From: Flammeovirgaceae bacterium UBA2786
Lineage (GTDB): Bacteria > Bacteroidota > Bacteroidia > Cytophagales > Cyclobacteriaceae
Length of the DNA stretch: 21,943 nt
Direction of reading: 5' to 3'
NCBI GenBank assembly: GCA_002352225.1
Contig: DEIA01000076.1
Span: 93,769-115,711 of the forward strand
Shown: positions 1 through 6,963 of the stretch, piece by piece
Numbering within the stretch: position 1 is the first letter of the stretch
How the letters are laid out: every line of letters begins with the position of its first letter
Program-made: the position numbers and the translations under genes
Notes under the pieces: generated by a model
Database searches by the model: none
What the model saw: only the letters and a program-made list of their open reading frames with translations
What the model was told of the DNA's origin: nothing

Positions 1-128
1 CAACAAGAAAGACTAACCACCGGTAACGTCTGGTAGCACTATAATGTATTGATTTCTAAATGGATAGAAAGCAACTAACCGTATTTGGGATGTTTCTGAT
101 AGGTATATACTATCAAATCCTTCTTCTC

Positions 129-407
129 TCAGTTGGAAGTTATTTCCCCGACTCTTTCTTCGGTGCTTGTAGTCGTATCCCCAAACTCTGCCGGAAGCGA
201 GCCTCTTTCTGGGCTCTCCTTGCCTGCGCGTCTATCCCCCGGTTGATGAGATACATCAGGTGTTCCGCTACTTGCTCCCCGCTGCTCTTCGTGTTGGTTT
301 CTTTTGCTTTCATATAGACCATCTATTAAGGACTGAAATTCCGAATCATTAAGTTCATAATTTTTCTGATAATCAGGGTCATTTTCAATGCCTTTTCTAA
401 TTGCGCT
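129..407 (-). pseudogene. possible decayed 3' end of an unknown gene
   Basis: I do not recognise a gene here. On the minus strand a frame stays open from 407 down to a TGA at 129-131, with a TGA immediately before it at 408-410 and no ATG/GTG/TTG near its beginning. Its predicted product is hydrophilic and begins with a natural-looking acidic stretch (NDPDYQKNYELNDSEF), then becomes Ser/Gly/Glu-rich. Directly upstream, a second minus frame reads ADEAQLEKALK after an in-frame TAA, as if one frameshift and one stop separated two parts of an old C-terminus. A competing 60-codon ORF in another frame (322 to 140, starting MVYMKAKETN) overlaps it. The remaining bases 1-128 show only a weak 6-bp hairpin at 97-115. 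Real decay, a small real gene, and chance are all possible. Confidence 0.2.
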
Positions 408-461
408 TCATCTGCTTAGCTGTCTTTCAAAAGGTATTGCTTTTAGAGAGTGGAAGGAATA

Positions 462-929
462 TTACCTTGTAAAGGGCTGGTTATTTTCCAGATTACTTCT
501 TTCGGTGGCTGTTAATTGTAAATCGTTGGTAATAGCCGCTATGGTTGGCCTGAAAAGCAGGAATAACACAACTATAACGGCTGTAAACAACAGGAATGAA
601 ACATTACCGGTAATAAATGATGCAACTGCGGCAAACGTACCCGGTATTTCGAAGCCTGCTCCCCGAACGATAACTGCACTTTGGTACCGATGTAACTTGG
701 TAGCCAAGGGCATTTCAGGAGGTATGCCTTTTATAACAGTTTTAAAGGCCACGTAGCTTATACCCATGCCTGCAGGTACAGTTGCAATAGTGATTATGCG
801 AAGCAGGCTTTCAAATTCGGCATCAACGGGGGTTATTTTCTGGCCTGTAGAAATCCAAACATAGACAAACGTGGCAAAACCTGTCATTACCACCACTAAA
901 GAGAAGTAAACCAGGTTAAGGGTTAGCAA
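462..929 (-). CDS. small four-helix integral membrane protein, function unknown
   Basis: Unrecognised inner-membrane protein of about 155 residues. Hydrophobic segments lie at roughly residues 5-26, 43-62 and 98-126, the last long enough to be two helices, giving about four. The tail after them is polar. The 929 start is a TTG codon. The frame stays open upstream to a stop near 968, and that extension reads STPKQIL just before the TTG. This resembles the usual beginning of small Bacteroidota membrane proteins, so the true start may be a rare codon around 940-960. It follows the PlsC-type acyltransferase on the same strand after a gap of about 60 bases and could be cotranscribed with it. No catalytic motif is visible. 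The coding strand is supported by the coherent hydrophobic pattern; the overlapping plus-strand ORF 388-756 looks like a shadow. Confidence 0.65.
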   Translation of the reverse strand: MLTLNLVYFSLVVVMTGFATFVYVWISTGQKITPVDAEFESLLRIITIATVPAGMGISYVAFKTVIKGIPPEMPLATKLHRYQSAVIVRGAGFEIPGTFAAVASFITGNVSFLLFTAVIVVLFLLFRPTIAAITNDLQLTATERSNLENNQPFTR

Positions 930-989
930 TATTTGTTTAGGCGTTGAGGCTATGGTATAGATTGTTAATTAGTATAAAATTAGACTTTG

Positions 990-1718
990 CTAATTGGTTT
1001 TCAACATTGCTTCCAGTTTTGCAAAAGTTTTTTCTTTCAATGTTTTGGTGTCTTCATCAGCACCAACTGGAATTTCAGGGCTAACTATGATTTTTATTTT
1101 TCCAGGGCGTAGGCGTATAGTGCCAGGGGGCATAAGCTTGCCTGCACCTTGCACAACCATGGGTAGCAATGGTTTTTGGGTATCGGCAGCTATGCGAAAG
1201 GCGCCATCTTTAAAGGGTTGCAGTAATTCTTTCGTTCGGTTTTGTGTGCCTTCCGGAAACACAAGGATGTTAATACCCATGTTGAGTATCTCTTTCAATC
1301 TGTCTAAACTTTTTTTGCGACTTTCATTACTGCTGCGATCTACCACTACACAGGTAGCCCGCGTAATCCATCCAAATACAGGAAGCTTTAGTAGTTCTTT
1401 TTTTGCCAGAGGCCTGAATTGCCCCCGAATAGTCATGGCTATGCCGGGTAAATCCAGAAATGAAGTATGGTTACTTACATAGATATAAGCCTTACCGCGA
1501 ACAATATTTTCGCGGCCCACCATTTCATAGCGGATAAACGTAAGCATACTAAACACCCAACTCCAGGCTTTCATAAAAAAATAAGTTACCGCTACGGCAT
1601 GCTGGCCAAAAAATGCGGGAAGAATAATGCCAGGAAGAAAAAGCAACATGAACACGGTAAATACCAGGAACACCCAAAAGATATAGAGGCCCGAAAAGAA
1701 TGAGGAGAGGAATTTCAC
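990..1718 (-). CDS. plsC: 1-acyl-sn-glycerol-3-phosphate acyltransferase (PlsC family)
   Basis: Transfers an acyl chain to lysophosphatidic acid to make phosphatidic acid at the inner membrane, an early phospholipid step. The 242-residue product starts with a strongly hydrophobic region (residues about 7-35, with a second weaker one near 40-60). It then carries the acyltransferase signature: NHTSFLD with the H-X4-D catalytic pair at H84 and D89, a KKELL/GW block near 107-117, the FPEGT motif at 154-158 followed by an Arg-rich substrate site, and a proline-containing PMVVQGAGKLMPPG block near 186-199. The start is GTG at 1716-1718, directly before MKFLSSF, and no better ATG is present. Length is normal for the family. 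The terminator at 1738-1769 separates it from the oxidoreductase upstream, so it probably has its own promoter. Other lyso-lipid or ornithine-lipid acyltransferases share these motifs, so substrate is inferred. Confidence 0.9.
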   Translation of the reverse strand: MKFLSSFFSGLYIFWVFLVFTVFMLLFLPGIILPAFFGQHAVAVTYFFMKAWSWVFSMLTFIRYEMVGRENIVRGKAYIYVSNHTSFLDLPGIAMTIRGQFRPLAKKELLKLPVFGWITRATCVVVDRSSNESRKKSLDRLKEILNMGINILVFPEGTQNRTKELLQPFKDGAFRIAADTQKPLLPMVVQGAGKLMPPGTIRLRPGKIKIIVSPEIPVGADEDTKTLKEKTFAKLEAMLKTN

Positions 1719-1737
1719 GTAGATAATTTAAAACTAA

Positions 1738-1769
1738 AATTCCCGAAAGGTGCGAATCTTTCGGGAATT
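1738..1769 (-). terminator. rho-independent terminator of the Gfo/Idh/MocA gene
   Basis: A perfect 12-bp stem (1738-1749 paired with 1758-1769, core TCCCGAAAG/CTTTCGGGA) closes an 8-base loop. Read on the minus strand it is followed by a T-rich stretch (TTTAGTTTTAAA). It lies about 20 bases past the stop of the oxidoreductase gene and before the start of the acyltransferase gene, so it very likely ends the oxidoreductase transcript. Confidence 0.85.
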
Positions 1770-1788
1770 GTTAAGTGCAAATCTGCAA

Positions 1789-3117
1789 TCAAACGTTGTA
1801 GTTTGTTACACCGGGCACAGCTACCGGGTATAATCCATCGGCATTTGGAACGATTGATGGCAACGCATTAAAATCGAATTGGGTTGGCATTATGCTAAGC
1901 CCTGAATTAAGGGCTTTATCAAACTCAACCACCTTGCCCGAGTAGGTAGCCATGCGTCCGAGTATAGATGTCATGGTGCTTCGGGCACCGTTATCGGTAT
2001 CATCAAACTTGTATTCTTTTTTTGCGATGGCCGCAAACAGTTCGTCATGTTCGGTTTGGTAGGGGTTGTTTTCTTTCGTGCGATCGTACTGATATAACAC
2101 TTTGCCTTTGCGATCTACCATGTTGGCAGCTCCAAAATAAATGTTGCCTTTAGTGCCCATAATCAATTCGTCTACCTTGCTCATGGTTCCTTTTATATGG
2201 CGGCACTGGCTGTTAAGAACGGTACCATCGGCATAGGTAAACTCTACATAATGATGATCGAAGATTTCGCCAAACTCTTTGCCTTTACGCACTTCGCGGC
2301 CACCCATACCCTGCGCTCTAACGGGGTAGCCTCCTTTAAACCAGTTTATCACATCAATGTTGTGAATGTGTTGTTCTACGATATGATCGCCACACAACCA
2401 GTTAAAGTAATACCAGTTACGCATCTGATATTCCATTTCGGTCTGGTTGTACTTACGCGGATTTACCCATACGCCTTCGTTGTTCCACCACGCTTGTGCG
2501 GAAACAATATCACCAATTACCCCTTCTTTATATTTTTTATATAACTCCCGATAGGAATTTTGATAATGACGTTGTAAGCCAACCACAACGTTCAACTTCT
2601 TTTGTCTTGCAATTATGGCCGCATCCAGTACCCGCTTGATACCTGCAGGGTCTGTAGCCACAGGCTTTTCCATAAATACATGTTTGCCCAAACGCACGGC
2701 TTCTTCAAAGTGAATAGGACGGAAACCGGGCGGTGTGGTTAAGATTACCACATCGGCTAAGGCAATTGCTTTTTTATATCCATCAAAGCCAACAAACTTA
2801 TTTTCTTCGGGTACAGCAACACGATCTGAAACATTTCCTTCTTCATTATCGGCATCGGTTAATGCGTTGAAGCATTGATCAACCCGATCGCGAAAGGCAT
2901 CGGCCATGGCTACCAGTTTTACATTTTGTTTGGTGAGCAGCGCCTGCATAGCGGCACCGGTACCACGTCCGCCACATCCAATCAAGGCAATTTTTATGGC
3001 GTCATCAACCGATGTGTTTACAGGTTGCGATTTTGAAACAAAAGGAAGTGCAGCAAGGCTTCCGGCTATAAGTGAGGTTTTTTTTACAAACTCTCTGCGG
3101 CTTTGGATAGATTTCAT
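1789..3117 (-). CDS. Tat-exported Gfo/Idh/MocA family oxidoreductase
   Basis: Predicted NAD(P)-dependent sugar or cyclitol oxidoreductase exported folded to the periplasm. The 442-residue protein begins with a twin-arginine signal (SRREFVKKTSLIAG, residues 6-19). The Rossmann domain follows: IALIGCGGRGTGAA at 43-56 is the dinucleotide loop and MEKPVATDP at 149-157 contains the conserved EKP lysine. The C-terminal domain has GDHIVEQHIHNIDVINW at 243-259, with the histidines and aspartate expected at the substrate pocket. Some relatives with retained NAD act as glycosidases (GH109-like), so hydrolase activity is an alternative. The ATG at 3115-3117 starts exactly at the Tat leader. Only 15 bases separate it from one arm of the 18-bp inverted repeat, so the GxxExxY unit may have displaced its original upstream region. 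Its 5' leader resembles that of the isomerase-like gene at 6008. Substrate cannot be told from sequence. Confidence 0.9.
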   Translation of the reverse strand: MKSIQSRREFVKKTSLIAGSLAALPFVSKSQPVNTSVDDAIKIALIGCGGRGTGAAMQALLTKQNVKLVAMADAFRDRVDQCFNALTDADNEEGNVSDRVAVPEENKFVGFDGYKKAIALADVVILTTPPGFRPIHFEEAVRLGKHVFMEKPVATDPAGIKRVLDAAIIARQKKLNVVVGLQRHYQNSYRELYKKYKEGVIGDIVSAQAWWNNEGVWVNPRKYNQTEMEYQMRNWYYFNWLCGDHIVEQHIHNIDVINWFKGGYPVRAQGMGGREVRKGKEFGEIFDHHYVEFTYADGTVLNSQCRHIKGTMSKVDELIMGTKGNIYFGAANMVDRKGKVLYQYDRTKENNPYQTEHDELFAAIAKKEYKFDDTDNGARSTMTSILGRMATYSGKVVEFDKALNSGLSIMPTQFDFNALPSIVPNADGLYPVAVPGVTNYNV

Positions 3118-3132
3118 AGTGTGAGGTTTAAT

Positions 3133-3150
3133 GCCACTGATTCACAGATT
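3133..3150 (+). repeat. left arm of 18-bp inverted repeat
   Basis: GCCACTGATTCACAGATT on the plus strand is the exact reverse complement of 3615-3632; the identity stops at both ends. On the minus strand this arm ends 15 bases before the ATG of the oxidoreductase. Its last ten bases (AATCAGTGGC) recur at 5984-5993, 14 bases before the other Tat-exported gene. Confidence 0.9.
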
Positions 3151-3173
3151 CTATTATTATTTGATTATCAATT

Positions 3174-3572
3174 CTATAAAATTACGCGTTTTATTTCTAA
3201 TGAAGGACTTCCGAAGTTGTAAATCAACCCGATTTTGCATTTTGAAACTGCCAGATAGTTGATTACCTGACTATAGTGTTCTTCTACAATGCCCTCCTGG
3301 GCCTTTACCTCTAAAATGATTTTATCAAACACTACAAAATCTGCATAGAACTTGTGAGGAAGAATAGTGTCTTTGTATGCTATCAAATATTCCTTTTCTC
3401 GTTCATATTTAATTTTCCTGTTTTTGAACTCATATTCAAGGGCATCTTTATAAACAATCTCAAGAAATCCACGACCAAGAATTCTGTGAACCTCCATTGC
3501 AATACCATTTAACAAGTATGTCTTTTCCTGATAAGGATATTTCTTTTTATCGAACTCGGTCACCTGTATCAA
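3174..3572 (-). CDS. GxxExxY protein (PD-(D/E)XK nuclease-like fold)
   Basis: A 132-residue protein of the GxxExxY family, which is grouped with PD-(D/E)XK nuclease-like folds; its cellular role is not established. The name-giving motif is GFLEIVY at residues 35-41 (G35, E38, Y41). A nuclease-like core follows: D78 in YADFVVFD, then the E88-V-K90 pair in ILEVKA, and Q102 with Y106 in SQVINYLAV. Length is typical and the ATG at 3570-3572 is the natural start. It has no signal peptide or membrane segment, so it should be cytoplasmic. The gene is almost all of a 500-base unit between perfect 18-bp inverted repeats, unlike its neighbours, which are two exported enzymes. This suggests it arrived as a separate unit. 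Whether it cuts DNA, binds RNA or acts on the flanking repeats is unknown. Confidence 0.9.
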   Translation of the reverse strand: MIQVTEFDKKKYPYQEKTYLLNGIAMEVHRILGRGFLEIVYKDALEYEFKNRKIKYEREKEYLIAYKDTILPHKFYADFVVFDKIILEVKAQEGIVEEHYSQVINYLAVSKCKIGLIYNFGSPSLEIKRVIL

Positions 3573-3614
3573 TTAAATGCACAGTTTTTTACTTGTCTAG
3601 TTTAAAATGAACCT

Positions 3615-3632
3615 AATCTGTGAATCAGTGGC
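3615..3632 (-). repeat. right arm of 18-bp inverted repeat
   Basis: AATCTGTGAATCAGTGGC on the plus strand, the exact reverse complement of 3133-3150. It sits 12 bases past the stop of the SUMF1-fold gene and about 40 bases before the GxxExxY start (minus-strand order). The two arms could base-pair in a transcript running through the region. Confidence 0.9.
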
Positions 3633-3644
3633 GGAAAAACAGAA

Positions 3645-4580
3645 CTACTTCAAATACAAGTTATAAAACTTCTCGATTTCTTCTTTAGAAGGTTGTACGA
3701 GCGGTCGCACCACACGAAACCCTACAAACATGCCATCGGTAAGCCACCATTTGCTTTTTGGGATTTGCGGATCGCGTATATTCCAATTTGAATTTGAGGC
3801 CATGCGGTTGGCGCACCGTAATTCACTGGCCTCGTCTAAGTAAGAACCCCCTTTAACGGTTTTCGGATGTTTGGAGGCTGGTACTGTTGCCGGGTTCTTA
3901 TCTGATGCTTTGGAATAAAATGAGGCATCATATTGATCTATGGTCCATTCACTCAGGTTGCCAAGCATATCATATAATCCCCAGGCATTAGGCTTTAGTT
4001 GGGCTACATGATGAAACTTAGCGCCACTGTTATCTTTAAAGTAGCCAAACTCGCGCAAGGCAGCCGCATCATTACCAAAAGGGTAGGTGGTATTGCTTCC
4101 GGCCCGGCAGGCATATTCCCATTCGGCTTCGGTGGGTAAACGATAGAAAAATCCGGTTTTAGTATAAAGCCATTTACAATACATCATGGCTGCCGTATGG
4201 CTCATACTATTGGTAGGATGTTTTGCATCGCGGCCCATACCCCAGGTTAAGTCTATGTATTGCGGGGTGGCTCGCGTTACACCATCAATGGTTTTACTTT
4301 GTGGCAGCGCATTATCCTTAAAGTATAAATCCCATTCGGCAAACGTTACTTCATGTTCGGCCATCCAGAAGGCACTAAGAGCAATTTCTTTCTGTGGGCC
4401 TTCATCCTCTTGTCTTCCGCGTTCGGTAATGGGGCTACCTATTTTAAATTTTCCTGCCGGAATAGCCACCATTTTGAAGGTTACCGAAGTGCCTTCAATT
4501 TTTTGCTGATAAGGTTTGAGGTCTTGTCCATACAGGTGAACGGTAAAGGAGAGAAGTATGATAAAAAAAAAGTGTTTCAT
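3645..4580 (-). CDS. exported SUMF1/FGE-sulfatase-fold protein
   Basis: A 311-residue protein with a Sec signal peptide (MKHFFFIILLSFTVHLYG, probable cut before Q19) and a full formylglycine-generating-enzyme fold. The fold shows as VAIPAGKFKIGSP at 38-50, AEHEVTFAEWD at 74-84, RLPTEAEWEYACRAGS at 147-162, PNAWGLYDMLGNLSEW at 197-212, KGGSY at 243-247 and GFRVVRP at 287-293. In true FGE two cysteines follow the GGSY block. Here the segment is shorter, the first cysteine position is Asp249, and only C256 of the later RCANR motif remains. The protein is therefore unlikely to oxidise sulfatase cysteines. It is more likely a structural, ligand-binding or other-activity member of this fold. It ends 12 bases before the GxxExxY repeat unit and starts about 70 bases after the methyltransferase stop on the same strand. 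Confidence 0.9.
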   Translation of the reverse strand: MKHFFFIILLSFTVHLYGQDLKPYQQKIEGTSVTFKMVAIPAGKFKIGSPITERGRQEDEGPQKEIALSAFWMAEHEVTFAEWDLYFKDNALPQSKTIDGVTRATPQYIDLTWGMGRDAKHPTNSMSHTAAMMYCKWLYTKTGFFYRLPTEAEWEYACRAGSNTTYPFGNDAAALREFGYFKDNSGAKFHHVAQLKPNAWGLYDMLGNLSEWTIDQYDASFYSKASDKNPATVPASKHPKTVKGGSYLDEASELRCANRMASNSNWNIRDPQIPKSKWWLTDGMFVGFRVVRPLVQPSKEEIEKFYNLYLK

Positions 4581-4650
4581 GGTAGCTTAAAGCTAAGAAG
4601 GTATAGGGTTAAAGCCAAAACCAGCCTTTCGCTTTAATAGCTTTCCACTT

Positions 4651-5841
4651 TCAGCTTTTTCGCTTGAGACGCGCCATGTAAAAACCATCAAAACCTTCGC
4701 TGGGTTTAACTGTCTTCTGCCCGAGTAATTCAAAATTGGAATGAGTTCGCAGAAATTGCTGCACCTGCATTTCATTTTCAGAAGGCAACACACTGCAGGT
4801 TGAGTAAACCAGTAGTCCTGCGGGCTTAACCATTGTACTGTAATCGGTGAGTATATGTTGCTGCAGTTCTTTTACGCGTGCTATAAAATCCAGATTAAGT
4901 TTCCATTTGGCATCGGGGTTGCGTTTCAAAACACCTAAGCCTGAGCATGGAACATCTAACAATAGTCTATCAGCAGAATTCTCTAAACGCTTAATGGTTT
5001 TAGAAGATTCGATTATACGGGGCTCAATATTTCCGGCACCAGCCCTGCGTGCGCGTTTCTTTAACTCCTCTAATTTCCAACCTTCGGTATCCATTGCAAT
5101 AATGCGCCCTTTGTTTTGCATGAGCGCGGCAAGTTGTAATGTCTTACCACCACCACCTGCACAAGCATCAATTACACGCATGCCGGGTTGCACTTGCAGG
5201 TACGGGGCAATCAATTGCGAACCGGCATCCTGCACTTCAAACAAGCCATCTTTAAAAGCCTGTCGTGTGAAAATATTCTGACGTTGCTCCAACAGCAGGG
5301 CTTCCGGAAAATCGGTCGGTGCTTCTGTAAAAATGTCTTCTTCTTCCAGAATCTGTTGCAACTCCTTACGGGATGTTTTTAATGTATTTACACGAAGTAC
5401 AACTTTAGCTTCTTCGTTCAATGCAGTTAACTCAGCGTCCCATGCAGCGCCCAATTCGGTGTGGCACAATTCATCCAGCCAATCGGGAATAGATTCGCGT
5501 ACTACCCGGTTTTCTTTTAGTAATTCATATCGGGCTTCAATACGGGCGCGGTTAATACCTTTTAACTCATCCCAATCAGGAAGTTCGGCCTTGCTCCACA
5601 CACACCACACCCCTAATAATTTCCAGAAATCATGTTCATCGGCTTCGGCTAATTCGCAGAAAAGCCGGTACCAACGCACAATATCATATGTGGTTTCGGC
5701 AATAAACCGCCTGTCGCGGGCACCCCATTTAGGATTTGCCTTCAATACTTTTTCAATCACCTTATCGGCATATTTCTTGTTTATAAAGATTTCGCCAAGG
5801 GCCTCGGTAACGGCTACGGATAAATTGCGGTATATTCTCAT
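4651..5841 (-). CDS. rsmB: RsmB/NOL1-Nop2-family RNA m5C methyltransferase
   Basis: SAM-dependent cytosine-5 methyltransferase acting on RNA, probably 16S rRNA as in RsmB (Sun/Fmu), in the cytoplasm. I use the start at 5841 (MRIYRNLSVAV, 396 residues) because this matches the family opening. A start at 5859 would add six residues. A helical N-terminal domain (about 1-125) precedes the catalytic domain. Motifs: QDAGSQL 204-210, SAM-binding DACAGGGGKT 225-234 (the usual form is DACAAPGGKT), MDTE near 250, DVPCSGLG 296-303 with the motif IV Cys299, and YSTCSVLPSEN 346-356 with the catalytic motif VI Cys349. Both cysteines needed for the Cys-addition and release mechanism are present. It reads away from the isomerase-like gene across a 160-base divergent gap. 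The exact RNA target is inferred. Confidence 0.88.
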   Translation of the reverse strand: MRIYRNLSVAVTEALGEIFINKKYADKVIEKVLKANPKWGARDRRFIAETTYDIVRWYRLFCELAEADEHDFWKLLGVWCVWSKAELPDWDELKGINRARIEARYELLKENRVVRESIPDWLDELCHTELGAAWDAELTALNEEAKVVLRVNTLKTSRKELQQILEEEDIFTEAPTDFPEALLLEQRQNIFTRQAFKDGLFEVQDAGSQLIAPYLQVQPGMRVIDACAGGGGKTLQLAALMQNKGRIIAMDTEGWKLEELKKRARRAGAGNIEPRIIESSKTIKRLENSADRLLLDVPCSGLGVLKRNPDAKWKLNLDFIARVKELQQHILTDYSTMVKPAGLLVYSTCSVLPSENEMQVQQFLRTHSNFELLGQKTVKPSEGFDGFYMARLKRKS

Positions 5842-6007
5842 GAATGAAAAACACGGCAAGTTAAACCGGAGTACTGGTATTTAAGCGTGATTTGGATAAT
5901 GTTTTTAACTTGGACAATAATTAACAGACCGCAGAAATACAGAGTGTATTTTATAACGGTTAAATAAATTAGAAATACATCGAAATCAGTGGCTTAACCT
6001 GTAACGT
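5842..6007. other. divergent intergenic region between methyltransferase and isomerase-like genes
   Basis: About 165 bases that must contain the promoters of both divergent genes. I could not identify a convincing Bacteroidota -33/-7 pair. The stretch 5925-5945 (ACCGCAGAAATACAGAG) and the AATCAGTGGC at 5984-5993 resemble pieces of the repeat family that bounds the GxxExxY unit, possibly a decayed copy. Confidence 0.4.
5984..5993 (+). repeat. AATCAGTGGC leader motif shared with the 18-bp repeat
   Basis: Ten bases identical to the end of the 18-bp repeat arm next to the oxidoreductase. Here it ends 14 bases before the ATG at 6008; there it ends 15 bases before the ATG at 3117. The short spacer in both cases contains a TTAA-like string followed by ACCT. 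Confidence 0.45.
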
Positions 6008-6946
6008 ATGAAACCTCACCCTATGCAATCACGCAGAGAATTCGTTAAAAACACTTCTTTACTGGCCGGTCTTTCGGCCCTTGTATCATGGCCTCTTAGC
6101 GCTGCTGAAGCAGAGGAAGAAAAACCTGCAGGCGGTAAGCCGTTTAAATTAAATTATGCTCCACATGACGGCATGTTTAAAAATCATGCAGGTGCTGATT
6201 TTATCGATCAGATAAAATTTATGGCCGATCAGGGTTTTCGGGGCATTGAAGATAATGGGCTTTTGGGCCGCCCGGTTGAATATCAGGAACGCATGGGTAA
6301 AACACTGGCACAACTAAACATGACCATGGGCGTGTTTGTGGTAGATGGTGGCGATAATTGGAAAATTTCTCTTGCCTCGGGCAAGCAGGAGTTCAAAGAT
6401 AATTTTGTAAAAACCTGTAAAGCTTCGGTGGAGGCTGCCAAGCGGGTAAATGCAAAGTGGATGACGGTGGTGCCTGGTTTTTTCGATCGCAGGTTACCCA
6501 TGGGAATTCAAACCAGCAACGTGGTTGATGCATTGCGCAGAGGGGCTGAAATTTTTGAACCGCATGGATTAATTATGGTATTGGAACCGCTAAGTGATAC
6601 ACCGGAATTGTTTATGCGCTATTCCGACCAGACGTACGAATTATGCAAAGCCGTTAAAAGTCCAGCCTGTAAAATTTTGTACGATGCATATCACATGCAA
6701 CGTAATGAAGGTAATCTGATTAATAATATCAATTCGTGTTGGGATGAGATTGCGTATTTCCAGATTGGCGATAACCCCGGCCGCAAAGAACCGGGTACGG
6801 GTGAAATCAACTATAAGAACATATTCAAACACATTTACGATAAAGGATATCGTGGAGTAATGGGAATGGAACACGGTAATGCAAAAGAAGGTAAAGAAGG
6901 TGAGTTAGCATTAATACAAGCTTACCGCGATAGTGATGCATTTTAA
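6008..6946 (+). CDS. Tat-exported hydroxypyruvate isomerase-like TIM-barrel protein
   Basis: A 312-residue xylose-isomerase-like TIM barrel closest in motifs to hydroxypyruvate isomerase (Hyi), predicted to act in the periplasm on a sugar, keto-sugar or sugar acid. The leader is twin-arginine (QSRREFVKNTSLLAG, residues 7-21). Metal-site residues of the family are visible: E193 in VLEPL, D226 and H229 in ILYDAYHMQ, the GDNPGRKEPGTGEINY loop at 254-269, and E288 in MGMEHG. I keep the first ATG at 6008 because its upstream context aligns with that of the oxidoreductase start at 3117; the second Met (6023) is a possible alternative. It is followed after 17 bases by the first TPR-CHAT gene and may be cotranscribed with it. 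Cytoplasmic Hyi enzymes lack a Tat signal, so the family name should not be taken as proof of hydroxypyruvate as substrate. Confidence 0.88.
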   Translation: MKPHPMQSRREFVKNTSLLAGLSALVSWPLSAAEAEEEKPAGGKPFKLNYAPHDGMFKNHAGADFIDQIKFMADQGFRGIEDNGLLGRPVEYQERMGKTLAQLNMTMGVFVVDGGDNWKISLASGKQEFKDNFVKTCKASVEAAKRVNAKWMTVVPGFFDRRLPMGIQTSNVVDALRRGAEIFEPHGLIMVLEPLSDTPELFMRYSDQTYELCKAVKSPACKILYDAYHMQRNEGNLINNINSCWDEIAYFQIGDNPGRKEPGTGEINYKNIFKHIYDKGYRGVMGMEHGNAKEGKEGELALIQAYRDSDAF

Positions 6947-6963
6947 AAACTTTAGATAGCGTT

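Larger units (their letters stand above)
3133..3632. mobile_element. 500-bp GxxExxY cassette bounded by 18-bp inverted repeats
   Basis: Two perfect 18-bp inverted copies (3133-3150 and 3615-3632) enclose exactly 500 bases, containing a single small gene and little else. No transposase is present. I saw no target-site duplication: the bases outside the arms differ (AAT on the left, GGA on the right). The interior looks more AT-rich by eye than the genes around it. The unit lies between two exported-protein genes on the same strand. I interpret it as a non-autonomous, insertion-like cassette. An alternative is a pair of regulatory or transcript-folding repeats that happen to flank the gene. Confidence 0.45.

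Noticed and set aside
97..115. TGATAG/CTATCA hairpin as a terminator
   Set aside because: The stem is only 6 bp and A/T-rich, has no T-tract, and does not lie behind an identified gene.
388..1482. Plus-strand ORFs opposite the small membrane protein and PlsC (388-756, 994-1482)
   Set aside because: They are shadows of well-supported minus-strand genes and show no family motif.
3123..3642. Target-site duplication around the GxxExxY unit
   Set aside because: The bases outside the two repeat arms do not match in direct orientation.
4581..4650. TAGCTTAAAGCTA palindrome between the SUMF1-fold and methyltransferase genes
   Set aside because: The loop would be a single base, and there is no T-tract or known operator similarity.
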